From positions 3,038,001 to 3,102,000 of the forward strand of contig NZ_CP107899.1 in the NCBI RefSeq assembly GCF_036013915.1: a DNA stretch of 64,000 nucleotides, read 5' to 3'. The notes under the pieces were generated by a model. That model had not been told where the DNA came from, ran no database searches, and saw only the letters and a list, made by a program, of their open reading frames with translations. The stretch comes from Streptomyces sp. NBC_00464 (GTDB lineage Bacteria > Actinomycetota > Actinomycetes > Streptomycetales > Streptomycetaceae). Position numbers and translations under genes: made by a program. Positions within the stretch are counted from its first letter, which is position 1, and every line of letters begins with the position of its first letter. Positions 6,884 to 16,019 of this stretch are shown piece by piece.

Positions 6884-9112
6884 ATGCTTGGATCGACTCA
6901 CGGCACCCTCACCACCGACTTCCGCGCCAGGGTGGTGGCCTGCGGCGAGGAGCCGCACGCCGCCGTCCACAGCATGGCGGCCGCCGCCGCGGAGGGCGAC
7001 CTCGACGTCAGCGGCCGCCCGCTGCACGCGACCGTGCCGGACCTGGACCGGTTCTTCCGGCCGGAGTCCGTCGCCGTCATCGGCGCGTCCGACACCGACG
7101 GACGGCCCAACACCGGGATCACCCGTCAGCTGATCGCCTGGGCCGAGCGCGTCGGGGCACGGCTGTATCCCGTGCACCCCACGCGCGAGACCGTCTTCGG
7201 ACGGGCCTGCGCCGCCTCCGTCGCCGATCTGCCGGAACAGGTGGACCTGGCGGTGCTGCTGGTCGGCGACCCGCTCCCCGTCATCGAGGAACTCGCGCAG
7301 GCCAAGGTGAAATTCGCCGTCGCCTTCGCCTCCGGCTTCGCGGAGACCGGTGCGGAGGGCGCCGCCGCGCAGGCCCGGCTGGCGGCCGCCGTGGAGCGGT
7401 CGGGGCTGCGGCTGCTCGGCCCGAACACCAACCTCAACGCCTTCGAGGAGTTCCGCGACGACCTGGACGGGCCGGCGATCGCGCTGATCACCCAGTCCGG
7501 CCACCAGGGGCGCCCCGTCTACACGCTCCAGGAACTGGGCGTGCGCCTGTCGCACTGGGCCCCCACGGGCAACGAGGCGGATCTGGAGACCTCCGACTTC
7601 ATCGCGTACTTCTCCCAGCGCCCCGAGGTCGGGGCCATCGCCTGCTACGTCGAAGGGCTCAAGGACGGGCGCTCCTTCCTGCTCGCCGCGGACCGGGCGG
7701 CACGGGCGGGTGTGCCGGTGGTGGCGGTCAAGGTGGGACGCACGGAGACGGGGGCCAGGATGGCCGCGTCACACACCGGCAAGCTGACCGGCGCCGACCA
7801 GGTCGTCGACGCGGCGATGCGGCAGTTCGGCGTGATCCGGGTGGACGGACTCGACGAACTCCAGGACACCGCAGCCCTCCTGGCCCGGGCCCGCAAGCCG
7901 CTCGCCGACGGCGTCGTGGTGTATTCGATCTCGGGCGGCACGGGCGCGCACTTCTCGGACCTGGCCACCGGGGCGGGCCTGTCCCTCCCCGTGCTCTCCG
8001 AGGAGAAGCAGGCCGAACTGCACACCTGGATACCCGGCTACCTGAACGTGGCGAACCCGGTCGACAACGGCGGCCACCCGGTCGGCGACTGGCGCGGCCG
8101 GAAGATCATCGACGCGATCCTCGCCGACCCGGAGGTGGGGGTCCTGATCTGTCCGATCACCGGCCCCTTCCCCCCGATGAGCGACAAGCTCGCGCAGGAC
8201 CTGGTGGACGCGGCCGAGGCCACGGACAAGCTGGTGTGCGTGATCTGGGGATCGCCGGTCGGCACCGAGGACGCCTACCGCACGACGCTGCTCGGCTCGT
8301 CCCGCGTCGCCACCTTCCGTACCTTCGGCAACTGCATCACCGCGGTGAAGGCCTATCTGGACCACCACCGCTTCGCCGCCTCCTACCGCTCCCCGTTCGA
8401 CGAGGCGCCGCGCACGCCGTCCCCCTCCTTCCGCAAGGCGCAGGCACTGATGCGACCGGGCCACCAGCTGAGCGAGCACGCGGCGAAGCAGCTGCTGCGG
8501 GCGTACGGAATCCGGGTGCCCCGGGAGCAGTTGGTGACCAGCGCCGCGGCGTCCGTCCGGGCGGCGGGGCTCGTCGGCTACCCCGTCGTCATGAAGGCGT
8601 CCGGCGCGCAGCTGGCCCACAAGACGGAGCTGGGCCTGGTCAAGGTCGGGCTCACCTCGGCCAGCCAGGTGCGGGACGCCTACCGCGAACTCACCGACAT
8701 CGCACGCTACGAGGGCATCGACCTGGACGGCATCCTGGTCTGCCAGATGGTCGAGCGCGGCGTCGAGATGATGGTCGGCGTCACGCAGGACGCCCTGTTC
8801 GGACCGACGGTGACGGTCGGCCTCGGTGGCGTACTCGTCGAGGTGCTGCACGATGCGGCGGTGCGGGTGCCGCCGTTCGGCGAGGACCAGGCGCGGGCGA
8901 TGCTCGGCGAACTGCGCGGCCGGGCGCTGCTGGAAGGCGTGCGGGGCGGCCCGCCCGTGGATGTGGACGCCCTCGTCGAAGTCGTCCTGCGGGTGCAGCG
9001 GATGGCCCTGGAACTCGGCGACGACCTCAGTGAACTCGACATCAACCCGCTGATGGTGCTGGGTCGCGGACAGGGCGCGGTGGCGCTGGACGCACTCGCG
9101 GTCTGCCGCTGA
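6884..9112 (+). CDS. NDP-forming acyl-CoA synthetase (acetate-CoA ligase family)
   Basis: The 742-residue single-chain enzyme has the layout of ADP-forming acyl-CoA synthetases. A CoA-binding Rossmann domain opens with SVAVIGASD near residue 62. A succinyl-CoA-ligase-like domain follows with ITQSGHQG and TGNEADLETSD, then a C-terminal ATP-grasp domain with YPVVMKASG and ELDINPLM. Such enzymes make acyl-CoA from an acid, ATP and CoA with a phospho-histidine intermediate. I chose ATG 6884 over the upstream in-frame GTG 6848 because AGGAG lies at 6868-6872. It is followed 58 bp later by an enoyl-CoA hydratase gene, so the two likely form an operon under operator sites 2 and 3. The acid substrate is unknown. 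Confidence 0.87.
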   Translation: MLGSTHGTLTTDFRARVVACGEEPHAAVHSMAAAAAEGDLDVSGRPLHATVPDLDRFFRPESVAVIGASDTDGRPNTGITRQLIAWAERVGARLYPVHPTRETVFGRACAASVADLPEQVDLAVLLVGDPLPVIEELAQAKVKFAVAFASGFAETGAEGAAAQARLAAAVERSGLRLLGPNTNLNAFEEFRDDLDGPAIALITQSGHQGRPVYTLQELGVRLSHWAPTGNEADLETSDFIAYFSQRPEVGAIACYVEGLKDGRSFLLAADRAARAGVPVVAVKVGRTETGARMAASHTGKLTGADQVVDAAMRQFGVIRVDGLDELQDTAALLARARKPLADGVVVYSISGGTGAHFSDLATGAGLSLPVLSEEKQAELHTWIPGYLNVANPVDNGGHPVGDWRGRKIIDAILADPEVGVLICPITGPFPPMSDKLAQDLVDAAEATDKLVCVIWGSPVGTEDAYRTTLLGSSRVATFRTFGNCITAVKAYLDHHRFAASYRSPFDEAPRTPSPSFRKAQALMRPGHQLSEHAAKQLLRAYGIRVPREQLVTSAAASVRAAGLVGYPVVMKASGAQLAHKTELGLVKVGLTSASQVRDAYRELTDIARYEGIDLDGILVCQMVERGVEMMVGVTQDALFGPTVTVGLGGVLVEVLHDAAVRVPPFGEDQARAMLGELRGRALLEGVRGGPPVDVDALVEVVLRVQRMALELGDDLSELDINPLMVLGRGQGAVALDALAVCR

Positions 9113-9170
9113 CCTGCCGCCCCGCCGCCCCGGCCGCCATCGGTCCCACCACCCGCTCAGGAGCTGCCTC

Positions 9171-10043
9171 ATGCCGTCCTCCCCCGAAGACACCACTGAT
9201 CACACCAGCCGCACCGACCGCGCCGACCCGTCCGGATCGCCTGAATCATTGATACTCCACACCACTGACAACGGCGTCTCCTGGATCACGCTCAACCGCC
9301 CCGAGGCGATGAACGCCGTCACCTGGGACCAGCGCGAACGCATCATCGCCCTGCTCGGCGAGGCCTCGGCCGACCCCGCCGTCCGGGCCGTCGTCCTCAC
9401 CGCCACCGGCCGCGGCTTCTGCGCGGGCGCCGACCTGCGCGGCGCCCCGGCCACCGCCTCCCCGGCTGCCGGAGACCGGGTGCCGGGCGATGTGGCGCGT
9501 ACGATCCGGCTCGGCGCGCAGCGGCTGATCGCCGCGGTCCTGGACTGCGAGAAGCCGGTCCTCGCGGCGGTCAACGGCACGGCGGCGGGCATCGGCGCCC
9601 ATCTCGCGTTCGCCTGCGACCTGGTGCTGGCGGCCGAATCGGCGAAGTTCATCGAGGTGTTCGTGCGCCGCGGGCTCGTACCGGACGGCGGCGGCGCCTA
9701 TCTGCTGCCGCGCCTGATCGGCCCGCAGCGCGCCAAGGAGCTGATGTTCTTCGGCGACTCGCTCCCGGCGCGGGACGCGGAACGCCTGGGCCTCGTCAAC
9801 CGGATCGTTCCGGACGAGGAGCTGACGGCGACGGCACGGGCCTGGGCCCAGCGGCTGGCCGAGGGGCCGACCCGCGCGATCGCCCTCACCAAGCAGCTCG
9901 TCAACGCGTCGATGGACGCGGACCGGGCCACGGCGTTCGCCGCCGAGGCCATGGCCCAGGAGATCAACATGACGACTCAGGACGCCAACGAGGGCGTGGC
10001 GAGCTTCGTGGAGCGGCGGGTGCCGAAGTACCGGGGGGTCTAG
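9171..10043 (+). CDS. Enoyl-CoA hydratase/isomerase family protein
   Basis: The 290-residue protein has a crotonase core after a Thr/Asp-rich N-terminal extension of about 25 residues. The two oxyanion-hole segments are visible as GRGFCAGADLRG and VNGTAAGIGAHLAFACD. The usual second-Glu region reads RGLVPDGGGAYLL, with Asp in the active-site neighbourhood. Crotonases hydrate, isomerise or cleave CoA esters in the cytosol, and the exact reaction cannot be read from sequence. AGGAG lies 6 bp before the ATG. Location directly after the acyl-CoA synthetase suggests it acts on that enzyme's CoA ester or a later intermediate. Confidence 0.88.
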   Translation: MPSSPEDTTDHTSRTDRADPSGSPESLILHTTDNGVSWITLNRPEAMNAVTWDQRERIIALLGEASADPAVRAVVLTATGRGFCAGADLRGAPATASPAAGDRVPGDVARTIRLGAQRLIAAVLDCEKPVLAAVNGTAAGIGAHLAFACDLVLAAESAKFIEVFVRRGLVPDGGGAYLLPRLIGPQRAKELMFFGDSLPARDAERLGLVNRIVPDEELTATARAWAQRLAEGPTRAIALTKQLVNASMDADRATAFAAEAMAQEINMTTQDANEGVASFVERRVPKYRGV

Positions 10044-10163
10044 ACGGCGCATCGGGGGCAGGGCCAGTCGGTGCCGGCGGGTCGCGGCCGCATCCGGCCG
10101 GGCCGCCCGCCGGTGCACGGGTGCGCACAGCAGGCGGCCCGGCCGGATGCGGTCAGGCGGCGG

Positions 10164-10760
10164 TCAGGGAACAAGCAGGACCGTCTTGCCGGACAGCCGC
10201 CCGGCACCGGCGTCCTCGTGCACGGCGGCCAGCTCGGCCACCGGGCGACGTGCGGCGACGTGGACCCGGAGCTCGCCGGCGTCCACCTTGGCGACCAGCT
10301 CGGCCAGCTGGGCCCCGTCGCTGCGGACCCACAGGCTCGCGCTGCGCACGCCCCGGGCGGGGTCTTCGGGAACCGGTCCGGCCGAGCTGGCGGCGACCCC
10401 GCCGTCGGCGACGTACCCCGTCAGCTGCGCGAGCTCCTCGGGGGGAGACACGCACATGGTTCACCACGACCTGGAACGGACCGCCCACGGCGGCCGGGCC
10501 CGCGGCGAGGTCGAGGGGGCCGACGAACCGGTCCGCGCCGTAGCCCCGAAGGCGGTCGGCGTGGTGGGGCGCGTCCACCGCGGTCACCTGCGCCCCCGCG
10601 TCGACGGCGAGCTGCACCACAAGACTGCCCACCGCGCCCCCGGCCCCGTTGACCAGGACGGTCTGGCCGGGCTTCAGCTCGGCGAGCTCGAACACCGTCT
10701 GCGAGCACGGCCCTCCGACAGGGCCGAACCCAACCCCGACGAAGGCCGGAGACCACCACC
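10164..10760 (-). pseudogene. Truncated, frameshifted zinc-type alcohol dehydrogenase/quinone reductase
   Basis: The minus strand reads as the C-terminal 190 residues or so of an MDR-superfamily quinone oxidoreductase. ELAELKPGQTVLVNGAGGAVG is followed by VVQLAVDAGAQVTAV and then VVVNHV. The frame then breaks and resumes as EELAQLTGYVADGGVAAS through to GKTVLLVP and a stop at 10164. Removing one base from the six-G run at 10440-10445 (plus strand) rejoins both frames exactly. The first 120 residues or so of the family are missing upstream, where the sequence runs into the operator at 10770. It is therefore both truncated and frameshifted, and presumably a decayed member of the catabolic cluster. 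A sequencing error could explain the frameshift but not the missing N-terminus. Confidence 0.75.
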
Positions 10761-10769
10761 CCTTCCCAT

Positions 10770-10784
10770 CTGACGCATCGTCAG
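10770..10784. promoter_or_regulatory. CTGACG-N3-CGTCAG operator, site 4
   Basis: CTGACGCATCGTCAG is a perfect palindrome 14 bp before the flavin reductase start. It also abuts the 5' side of the divergent pseudogene, which fits loss of the regulated partner. Confidence 0.7.
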
Positions 10785-10797
10785 CTCTAATCGAAGG

Positions 10798-11430
10798 ATG
10801 ATGGGTCACGCAGGCATGGCCGCAACCGCCGTCCGCTACCTCAGGTCCGTCGGCGCCGTGACGGCCGTCGGCCCTCAGCCGGTGGATCCACTGCCGCGCC
10901 CGGTTCTGCGGGCCGTCGCCGAGGACGAGCGGCTGCCGCTCGACCGGGGCGAATTCCGGCGCGTGCTGGGTCATTTCGCAAGTGGCGTCACGGTCGTCAC
11001 GGCACACGACCCGGCCGACCCCGACGGTCCGGCGGGCTTCGCCTGCCAGTCGTTCGCCTCGCTGTCACTCGACCCGCCGCTGGTCACGTTCATGGTCGCC
11101 CGTACGTCGACGACCTGGCCGCGCATCGCCCGCGCCGGGGCCTTCTGCGTCAACATCCTGGGCGCGGACCAGGGCGCGCTGTGCCGGGGCTTCGCGGTCA
11201 GCGGGGCCGACAAGTTCGCCGGGGTCGCGCACTCCCCCGCCCCCGCGACCGGTTCGCCGCTGCTGGACGCCGTGCCCGCCTGGGTCGACTGCCGTATCCA
11301 GGCCGTCCACACCGGCGGCGACCATCTGATCGTGGTCGGCCGGGTGGAGGCGCTGGGGGCGACGGCGGACGGGGACGGAGAGGGTCCGCTGCTCTTCCAC
11401 CGAGGGGTGTTCGGGCGCTTCAGCGGCTGA
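10798..11430 (+). CDS. Flavin reductase family protein
   Basis: The 210-residue protein carries the FMN-binding split-barrel of the HpaC/HsaB group. It shows the FRRVLGHFASGVTVVT opening of the domain, SFASLSLDPPLV, then FCVNILGADQ and a terminal LLFHRGVFGRF. These enzymes reduce FMN or FAD with NAD(P)H and pass it to a separate monooxygenase. The first 40 residues or so are outside the domain, so ATG 10816 is a possible alternative start. Its monooxygenase partner is not adjacent; acyl-CoA-dehydrogenase-like monooxygenases or the FAD enzyme at 3858 could be candidates. Operator site 4 lies in its promoter. Its stop lies 4 bp from the convergent MFS gene. Confidence 0.85.
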   Translation: MMGHAGMAATAVRYLRSVGAVTAVGPQPVDPLPRPVLRAVAEDERLPLDRGEFRRVLGHFASGVTVVTAHDPADPDGPAGFACQSFASLSLDPPLVTFMVARTSTTWPRIARAGAFCVNILGADQGALCRGFAVSGADKFAGVAHSPAPATGSPLLDAVPAWVDCRIQAVHTGGDHLIVVGRVEALGATADGDGEGPLLFHRGVFGRFSG

Positions 11431-11434
11431 GCGG

Positions 11435-12763
11435 TCACCCCGCGACGCCCGCCGGCAGCCCCTTCACCCGGCGGATCATCAGCGCCATCAGCGCCGCCAT
11501 GGCGCACAGTGCCCCCGCCGAGTACCAGACCACGTCGTACGAGCCGAAGTGGTCGCGCGCCACCCCGCCCAGGAACGCCACCAGTGCCGCACCCACCTGG
11601 TGGGAGGCGAGGACCCAGCCGAAGACGATCGCACTGTCCTCGCCGTACTGCTCCCGGCACAGGGCCAGGGTCGGCGGGACGGTGGCGACCCAGTCGAGGC
11701 CGTAGAACACGATGAAGAAGACCATCGGCGGCTCCACCGTGGCCTGCATCAGGAGCGGCAGGAACAGCAGCGAGATCCCCCGCAGCGCGTAGTAGACGGC
11801 GAGCAGCCGGCGGGCGTCGAAGCGGTCGGTGAGCCAGCCCGAGAAGATCGTGCCGATGATGTCGAAGATCCCGATGACGGCGAGCAGCGAGGCCGCCGCG
11901 GTGATGGGCATGTGATGGTCGTGCGCCGAGGGCACGAAGTGGGTGCGGATGAGGCCGTTGGTCGAGGCGCCGCAGATCGCGAAGGACCCGGCCAGCAGCC
12001 AGAACGGTCCGGTGCGGGCCGCGTCGACCAGGACGCGTACGGTGCGCCGCGCCGCCCCGCGCGCGGGCGCGGGCTTGGCCACGTACTCCCCGCCGTACGG
12101 GGCGAGGCCCACGTCGGCCGGGTGGTCGCGCATCAGGAGCCAGACGAACGGGACGACGACCAGGGCGGCCAGGGCGACGGTCACCGAGGCGGGCCGCCAG
12201 CCGTGCCGGTCGACGATCCAGGCGCAGAGGGGCAGGAAGACGAGCTGCCCCGAGGCGCCGGCCGCCGTGAGGATGCCGGTGACCAGGCCCCGGCGGGCGA
12301 CGAACCAGCGGTTGGTGACCGTCGCGGAGAAGGACATCGCCATCGCGCCGGTGCCGAGGCCGACGAGCAGCCCCCAATAGATCATCAGCTGCCAGGAAGC
12401 CGTCATCCAGTAGCTGGCCAGCGCACCGGCGGCAACCGCGCTGAGCGCGACGACCACCACCCGCCGGATGCCGAACCGGTCCATCAGCGCCGCGGCGAAC
12501 GGCGCGGTGAGCCCGTACAGCGCCATGTCGAGGGAGACGGCCAGGCCGATCTCCCCGCGCGACCAGAGGAACTGCTCGTGGAGAGGGTCGATGAGCAGCC
12601 CGGGCAGGGCGTTGAACGCGGCGCCGCCGATGATCGTCACGAAGGTGACGGCGGCGACGATCCAGGCGCGGTGGACGCGGCGGCGCCGGGGGGCCTCGTA
12701 GCCGGTCGGCAGGCTGTCCTCGCGGGCGGCGGGTTCGGTTGTCCGGTTCACGCCGCCCAGCAT
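11435..12763 (-). CDS. MFS transporter, oxalate/formate-antiporter-like
   Basis: The 442-residue protein has 12 predicted membrane helices, with a DRFGIRR loop between helices 2 and 3 and the equivalent DRFDARR in the second half. The pattern resembles the monocarboxylate/oxalate-formate (OFA, MCT-like) branch of the major facilitator superfamily. Uptake of an organic acid feeding the neighbouring CoA ligases is a reasonable inference. I chose ATG 12763, which has GGAGG about 4 bp upstream; a longer form from 12835 would add only 24 Arg/Gly-rich residues. No CTGACG palindrome lies in front of it, so its link to that regulon is by position only. Confidence 0.83.
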   Translation of the reverse strand: MLGGVNRTTEPAAREDSLPTGYEAPRRRRVHRAWIVAAVTFVTIIGGAAFNALPGLLIDPLHEQFLWSRGEIGLAVSLDMALYGLTAPFAAALMDRFGIRRVVVVALSAVAAGALASYWMTASWQLMIYWGLLVGLGTGAMAMSFSATVTNRWFVARRGLVTGILTAAGASGQLVFLPLCAWIVDRHGWRPASVTVALAALVVVPFVWLLMRDHPADVGLAPYGGEYVAKPAPARGAARRTVRVLVDAARTGPFWLLAGSFAICGASTNGLIRTHFVPSAHDHHMPITAAASLLAVIGIFDIIGTIFSGWLTDRFDARRLLAVYYALRGISLLFLPLLMQATVEPPMVFFIVFYGLDWVATVPPTLALCREQYGEDSAIVFGWVLASHQVGAALVAFLGGVARDHFGSYDVVWYSAGALCAMAALMALMIRRVKGLPAGVAG

Positions 12764-12966
12764 CCGGCCTCCGCGACCCCTCCCACGAGTGGCCCGAAGG
12801 ACATGGTTCGCAGGGATCGGGCCACACCCCGCCACTCGGCCCGCCGCCCGGCCCGGGACCGCCGAACCGTATGCGCGTACGATCTGCGTCGATCAGCGGC
12901 CGGGCTCACCGCGCACGGGCGGGCCCACGCGTCCACGCCGCTTCGTCCACGTCCCGGGGGTCTTTC

Positions 12967-13299
12967 ATGCAGTGGGTCGAACGTCAGCACTTCCACCACA
13001 GGTCAGCGCTGATGCAGGGCTGGGGGGCCGTTCTGCTGCTCGTCGCCTGCGTGTTGTGGGTGTGGCTGGGCTTCCTGATGTGGGATCAGGACGACTCGCT
13101 GTACTGCTTCCGCGCGTCGTCGATCTGCGAGCTGGACAGCACCATGCCCAAGCAGCTGGTCCTCCTGGCCGTCTCCGCGCCCCTCTCGGTGGCCGGCTCG
13201 GCGCTGCTCGTCGCGGGCAGTGTGCGCCGGCAGACCAGCGCACACGTCCTGCGCGTCATCGAGATGCAGCAGTCCGAGGAGCGGTCGCGCCGGAAGTAG
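12967..13299 (+). CDS. Hypothetical two-helix membrane protein
   Basis: I do not recognise a family. The 110-residue protein has a hydrophobic segment at about residues 19-37 (AVLLLVACVLWVWLGFLMW). An external loop holding two cysteines (CFRASSIC) follows, and then a second helix around LVLLAVSAPLSVAGSALLVAG. The C-terminus is charged (EMQQSEERSRRK). The loop cysteines could form a disulfide outside the cell. The start at ATG 12967 follows a G-rich stretch. Its last 44 bp overlap the convergent DUF2809 gene, a tail-to-tail arrangement. Confidence 0.6.
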   Translation: MQWVERQHFHHRSALMQGWGAVLLLVACVLWVWLGFLMWDQDDSLYCFRASSICELDSTMPKQLVLLAVSAPLSVAGSALLVAGSVRRQTSAHVLRVIEMQQSEERSRRK

Positions 13300-13675
13300 C
13301 CACCGCACCCACGGCCCAGGCGGCTGCCGCCCCCACCGCGTACCAGAACAGGTCGGGCGCGTTGAACGTCGAGCCGAGCACCAGCCGTGCCACCGTGCTG
13401 TGTTCGGACAGTTCGGCGGGCACCCCGGTGAGCTGGAGCAGTTCGACCGCCCAGCTGATCCCCAGCCCGGCACCGGCCACGGCGAGCGGCCGGGCGCGGG
13501 GTGCGCACAGGGCGACGAGGGCGCAGATCAGGACGGTGTAGAGCGCGTCACCCGCGTACTTGGCGACAGCGCCGTCCGCCACGGTACGCACCCCGAGCCC
13601 GGCCGCGACGGTCAGCACGGCCGTCCCCGCCGCAACGGCTCGGGCCCGGTGGGCACTTCGTCCGCGCTCCCTCAC
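13256..13675 (-). CDS. DUF2809 family membrane protein
   Basis: The 139-residue protein has four hydrophobic segments and the conserved family features: KYAGDALYTVLICALVA, then SWAVELLQLTGVP, then APDLFWYAVGA. This matches DUF2809, a small VanZ-like membrane family of unknown function. The GTG start at 13675 overlaps the upstream MFS stop as GTGA, so it is the second gene of a coupled pair. Its 3' end overlaps the convergent hypothetical gene by 44 bp. Confidence 0.75.
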   Translation of the reverse strand: MRERGRSAHRARAVAAGTAVLTVAAGLGVRTVADGAVAKYAGDALYTVLICALVALCAPRARPLAVAGAGLGISWAVELLQLTGVPAELSEHSTVARLVLGSTFNAPDLFWYAVGAAAAWAVGAVATSGATAPRTAASR

Positions 13676-14961
13676 CCGATCCGCTCCAGGCGCCGGATCG
13701 GCCGGGCCGCCAGCAGCACGCCGACCGCCAGCATGTTGATCACCGCCCCGGCCAGCAGCACCTCAGGGGCGCCCACCCGGTCCGCGACCGGTCCGGCCAG
13801 TGCGCGGCCCGCCGCCAGCATCAGCAACGAGCCGGCCACGTCGTAGGCGTGCAGCCGGTTCAGCGCCTCCGGCGGCACATGCGTCTGGACGGTCGTCGAC
13901 CACATCACCAGCCAGAACGCGAACGCCGCGCCCGCCACGAACTGCCCTGCCCCCAGCGCGAGCACCGGCAGCCCGAGTCCCAGCACCACCAGGTTCACGC
14001 AGACCCCGGTCAGGGCGACGGCGCCCGCCGCCAGCGGGCGGCGGGGCCGCAGCCGCAGGGCCAGCAGGCCGCCGACGACGCTGCCCGCGCCGTTCACCGC
14101 CATCATCGCGCCGTACGTCCCCGAACCGTGGGCCTCGGTGACCTCGACGGCGGTGAGCGGGAGCATCGGGCCGAGCACGGCGAAGCCGTACACCGTCCAG
14201 ATCGCGATGACCCCCCACAGCCAACTGCGCGCCCTGAACTCGCGCCACCCGTCGACCAGTTCGGCGACGAACGTGCCGCGCGCCACCTCATCCGACGGGG
14301 CGGGCGCGAGCCTCAGCAGGAAGAGGCAGATGCCGGAGACGAGGAACGTCGACGCGTTCGCCGCATAGACCGCCCCGGCGCTCGCCAGCCCGACGAGCAT
14401 GCCCGCGAACGCCGGGCCCGCCATGGTCATCAGCGCCTCGGAGACCCGCAGCACCGCATTGCCGCGCTGCACGTCCGAGGCCACTCGCGGCACGGTCGAG
14501 GCGACGCCCGGCTGGAAGAGCGCCGCGCCCACACCGGCGACCGCGCTCAGCGCGTACACCGCCCACAGCGGCGGGTTGCCGACGGCGAAGGAGACGGCGA
14601 GCACGGAGGCGCCGATCAGCCGCAGCGCATCGGCGATGATCATCATCCGGCGCGGCGTGAACCGATCGGCCAGGACGCCGCCGAAGAGGACGAACAGGGC
14701 CAGCGGTCCCATCCAGGCCGCCAGCGCGAACCCCACCGAGGAGTGCGGCCGGCCGGCACCCAGCAGGCCCGCGGTGAGCGCCACCGGAATCATTCCGTCA
14801 CCGAAGAGCGCCGCGGTCCGGGCGACGAAGAAGAGCCGGAAGTTCCGGTTCCAGAGCGGGTCCGCCCCAAGAGACAAAGACGACAAGGGTGGCGAATCGC
14901 GCAGAGCGGCTTCGTGGTCCACGGCGGGAATGCCCGCGAGGTCTACTGACTTTTCCTTCAC
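13672..14961 (-). CDS. MFS transporter (MFS_3/EntS-like)
   Basis: The product of about 429 residues has 12 predicted helices. The opening NRNFRLFFVARTAALFGDGM and GGVLADRFTPRRMM are typical of the MFS_3 exporter group that includes EntS and many drug exporters. The start is uncertain: GTG 14961 gives the expected short N-terminus, while longer frames run through the divergent glxA-like gene. It is transcribed away from that regulator, which makes regulation by it likely. A GntR-type palindrome lies between the two at 14984-14995. The exported compound is unknown. Confidence 0.8.
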   Translation of the reverse strand: MKEKSVDLAGIPAVDHEAALRDSPPLSSLSLGADPLWNRNFRLFFVARTAALFGDGMIPVALTAGLLGAGRPHSSVGFALAAWMGPLALFVLFGGVLADRFTPRRMMIIADALRLIGASVLAVSFAVGNPPLWAVYALSAVAGVGAALFQPGVASTVPRVASDVQRGNAVLRVSEALMTMAGPAFAGMLVGLASAGAVYAANASTFLVSGICLFLLRLAPAPSDEVARGTFVAELVDGWREFRARSWLWGVIAIWTVYGFAVLGPMLPLTAVEVTEAHGSGTYGAMMAVNGAGSVVGGLLALRLRPRRPLAAGAVALTGVCVNLVVLGLGLPVLALGAGQFVAGAAFAFWLVMWSTTVQTHVPPEALNRLHAYDVAGSLLMLAAGRALAGPVADRVGAPEVLLAGAVINMLAVGVLLAARPIRRLERIG

Positions 14962-14983
14962 ACCGATGACATGTATCAGCTTA

Positions 14984-14995
14984 TGGTCTATACCA
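14984..14995. promoter_or_regulatory. GntR/HutC-type palindrome TGGTCTATACCA
   Basis: TGGTCTATACCA fits the GT-N-TA-N-AC core bound by HutC-type GntR regulators and differs at one base from the DasR core TGGTCTAGACCA. It lies in the 59-bp space between the divergent MFS and GlxA-like genes. Confidence 0.4.
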
Positions 14996-15020
14996 GCTAG
15001 TGCCGAAGGGAGTTCGTATC

Positions 15021-16019
15021 GTGCCACACCGGATCGTCGTTCTCGCCCTCGATGGGCTGCTCCCCTTCGAACTGGGCATCCCCCAAAGGATCTTCGGGCG
15101 TTCCATCGGCTCCGAGCCGCTGAACCGGGGCCAGAAACTCTATGAAGTCGTGACCTGCTCGGTCCGCCCACCCGGCCCGGTGAGCACCGACGCGGACTTC
15201 ACGATCACCGTCGAGAACGGCCCGGAGACCCTCGCCACAGCCGACACCGTGGTCATCCCGGCCAGTCACGAACTCGGCCCCGTCTACACCGAGGGCCGGC
15301 TGACCGACGAGCTCGCCGCCGCGTTCGCGTACATCAGGCCGGGCACCCGGATGGTCTCCATCTGCACCGGCAGCTACGTCCTCGCCGCAGCCGGCTACCT
15401 CGACGGACGCCCGGCCACCACCCACTGGTCATCCGCCGAGCACTTCCAGAACCTGTTCCCCGCCGTCAAGGTCGACCCCGACGTCCTGTTCGTCGACGAC
15501 GGCGACGTCCTGACGTCCGCCGGAGTGGCCGCCGGCATCGATCTCTGCCTCCACATCGTGCGCCGCGACCACGGCACCGCCGTCGCCAACGACGTCGCCC
15601 GGCGCACGGTCGTACCGCCGCACCGCGACGGCGGCCAGGCGCAGTACATCCAGCGTCCGGTCCCCGACCCGGGGGTCTCGGCCACCACCACCGCCCGCGC
15701 CTGGGCGCTCGGGCGGCTGGAATCGCCGATCCTGCTGCGCGACATGGCGCAGCAGGAGTCGATGAGCGTACGGACGTTCACCCGGCGGTTCCGCGAGGAG
15801 GCCGGGATCAGCCCGGTCCAGTGGCTGACCCGGCAGCGGGTCGAACGGGCCCGCCAACTGCTGGAGTCCACCGACCTGTCGATCGACCGGATCGCCCGGG
15901 ACGCCGGCTTCGGCACCCCCACCTCGTTGCGGCAGCATCTGCAGGCGGCGCTGGGGGTGTCGCCGACGGTGTACCGGCGGACGTTCCGGGCGACGGCGGC
16001 CGGGGCCCGGCCGCGCTAG
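15021..16019 (+). CDS. GlxA family transcriptional regulator (DJ-1/PfpI plus AraC HTH)
   Basis: The 332-residue protein has an N-terminal DJ-1/PfpI-like domain (IVVLALDGLLPFELG, with the nucleophile-elbow-like SICTGSYVLAAAGYLDG around residue 115). A C-terminal AraC-type double helix-turn-helix follows (MSVRTFTRRFREEAGISP, then IARDAGFGTPTSLRQH). GlxA-type regulators activate nearby transport or catabolic genes. I chose GTG 15021 because AAGGGAG (15006-15012) lies 8 bp upstream; the GTG at 15000 has no ribosome site. It is divergent from an MFS exporter. Its stop overlaps the convergent alcohol dehydrogenase stop within the palindrome CTAG (16016-16019). Confidence 0.87.
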   Translation: MPHRIVVLALDGLLPFELGIPQRIFGRSIGSEPLNRGQKLYEVVTCSVRPPGPVSTDADFTITVENGPETLATADTVVIPASHELGPVYTEGRLTDELAAAFAYIRPGTRMVSICTGSYVLAAAGYLDGRPATTHWSSAEHFQNLFPAVKVDPDVLFVDDGDVLTSAGVAAGIDLCLHIVRRDHGTAVANDVARRTVVPPHRDGGQAQYIQRPVPDPGVSATTTARAWALGRLESPILLRDMAQQESMSVRTFTRRFREEAGISPVQWLTRQRVERARQLLESTDLSIDRIARDAGFGTPTSLRQHLQAALGVSPTVYRRTFRATAAGARPR

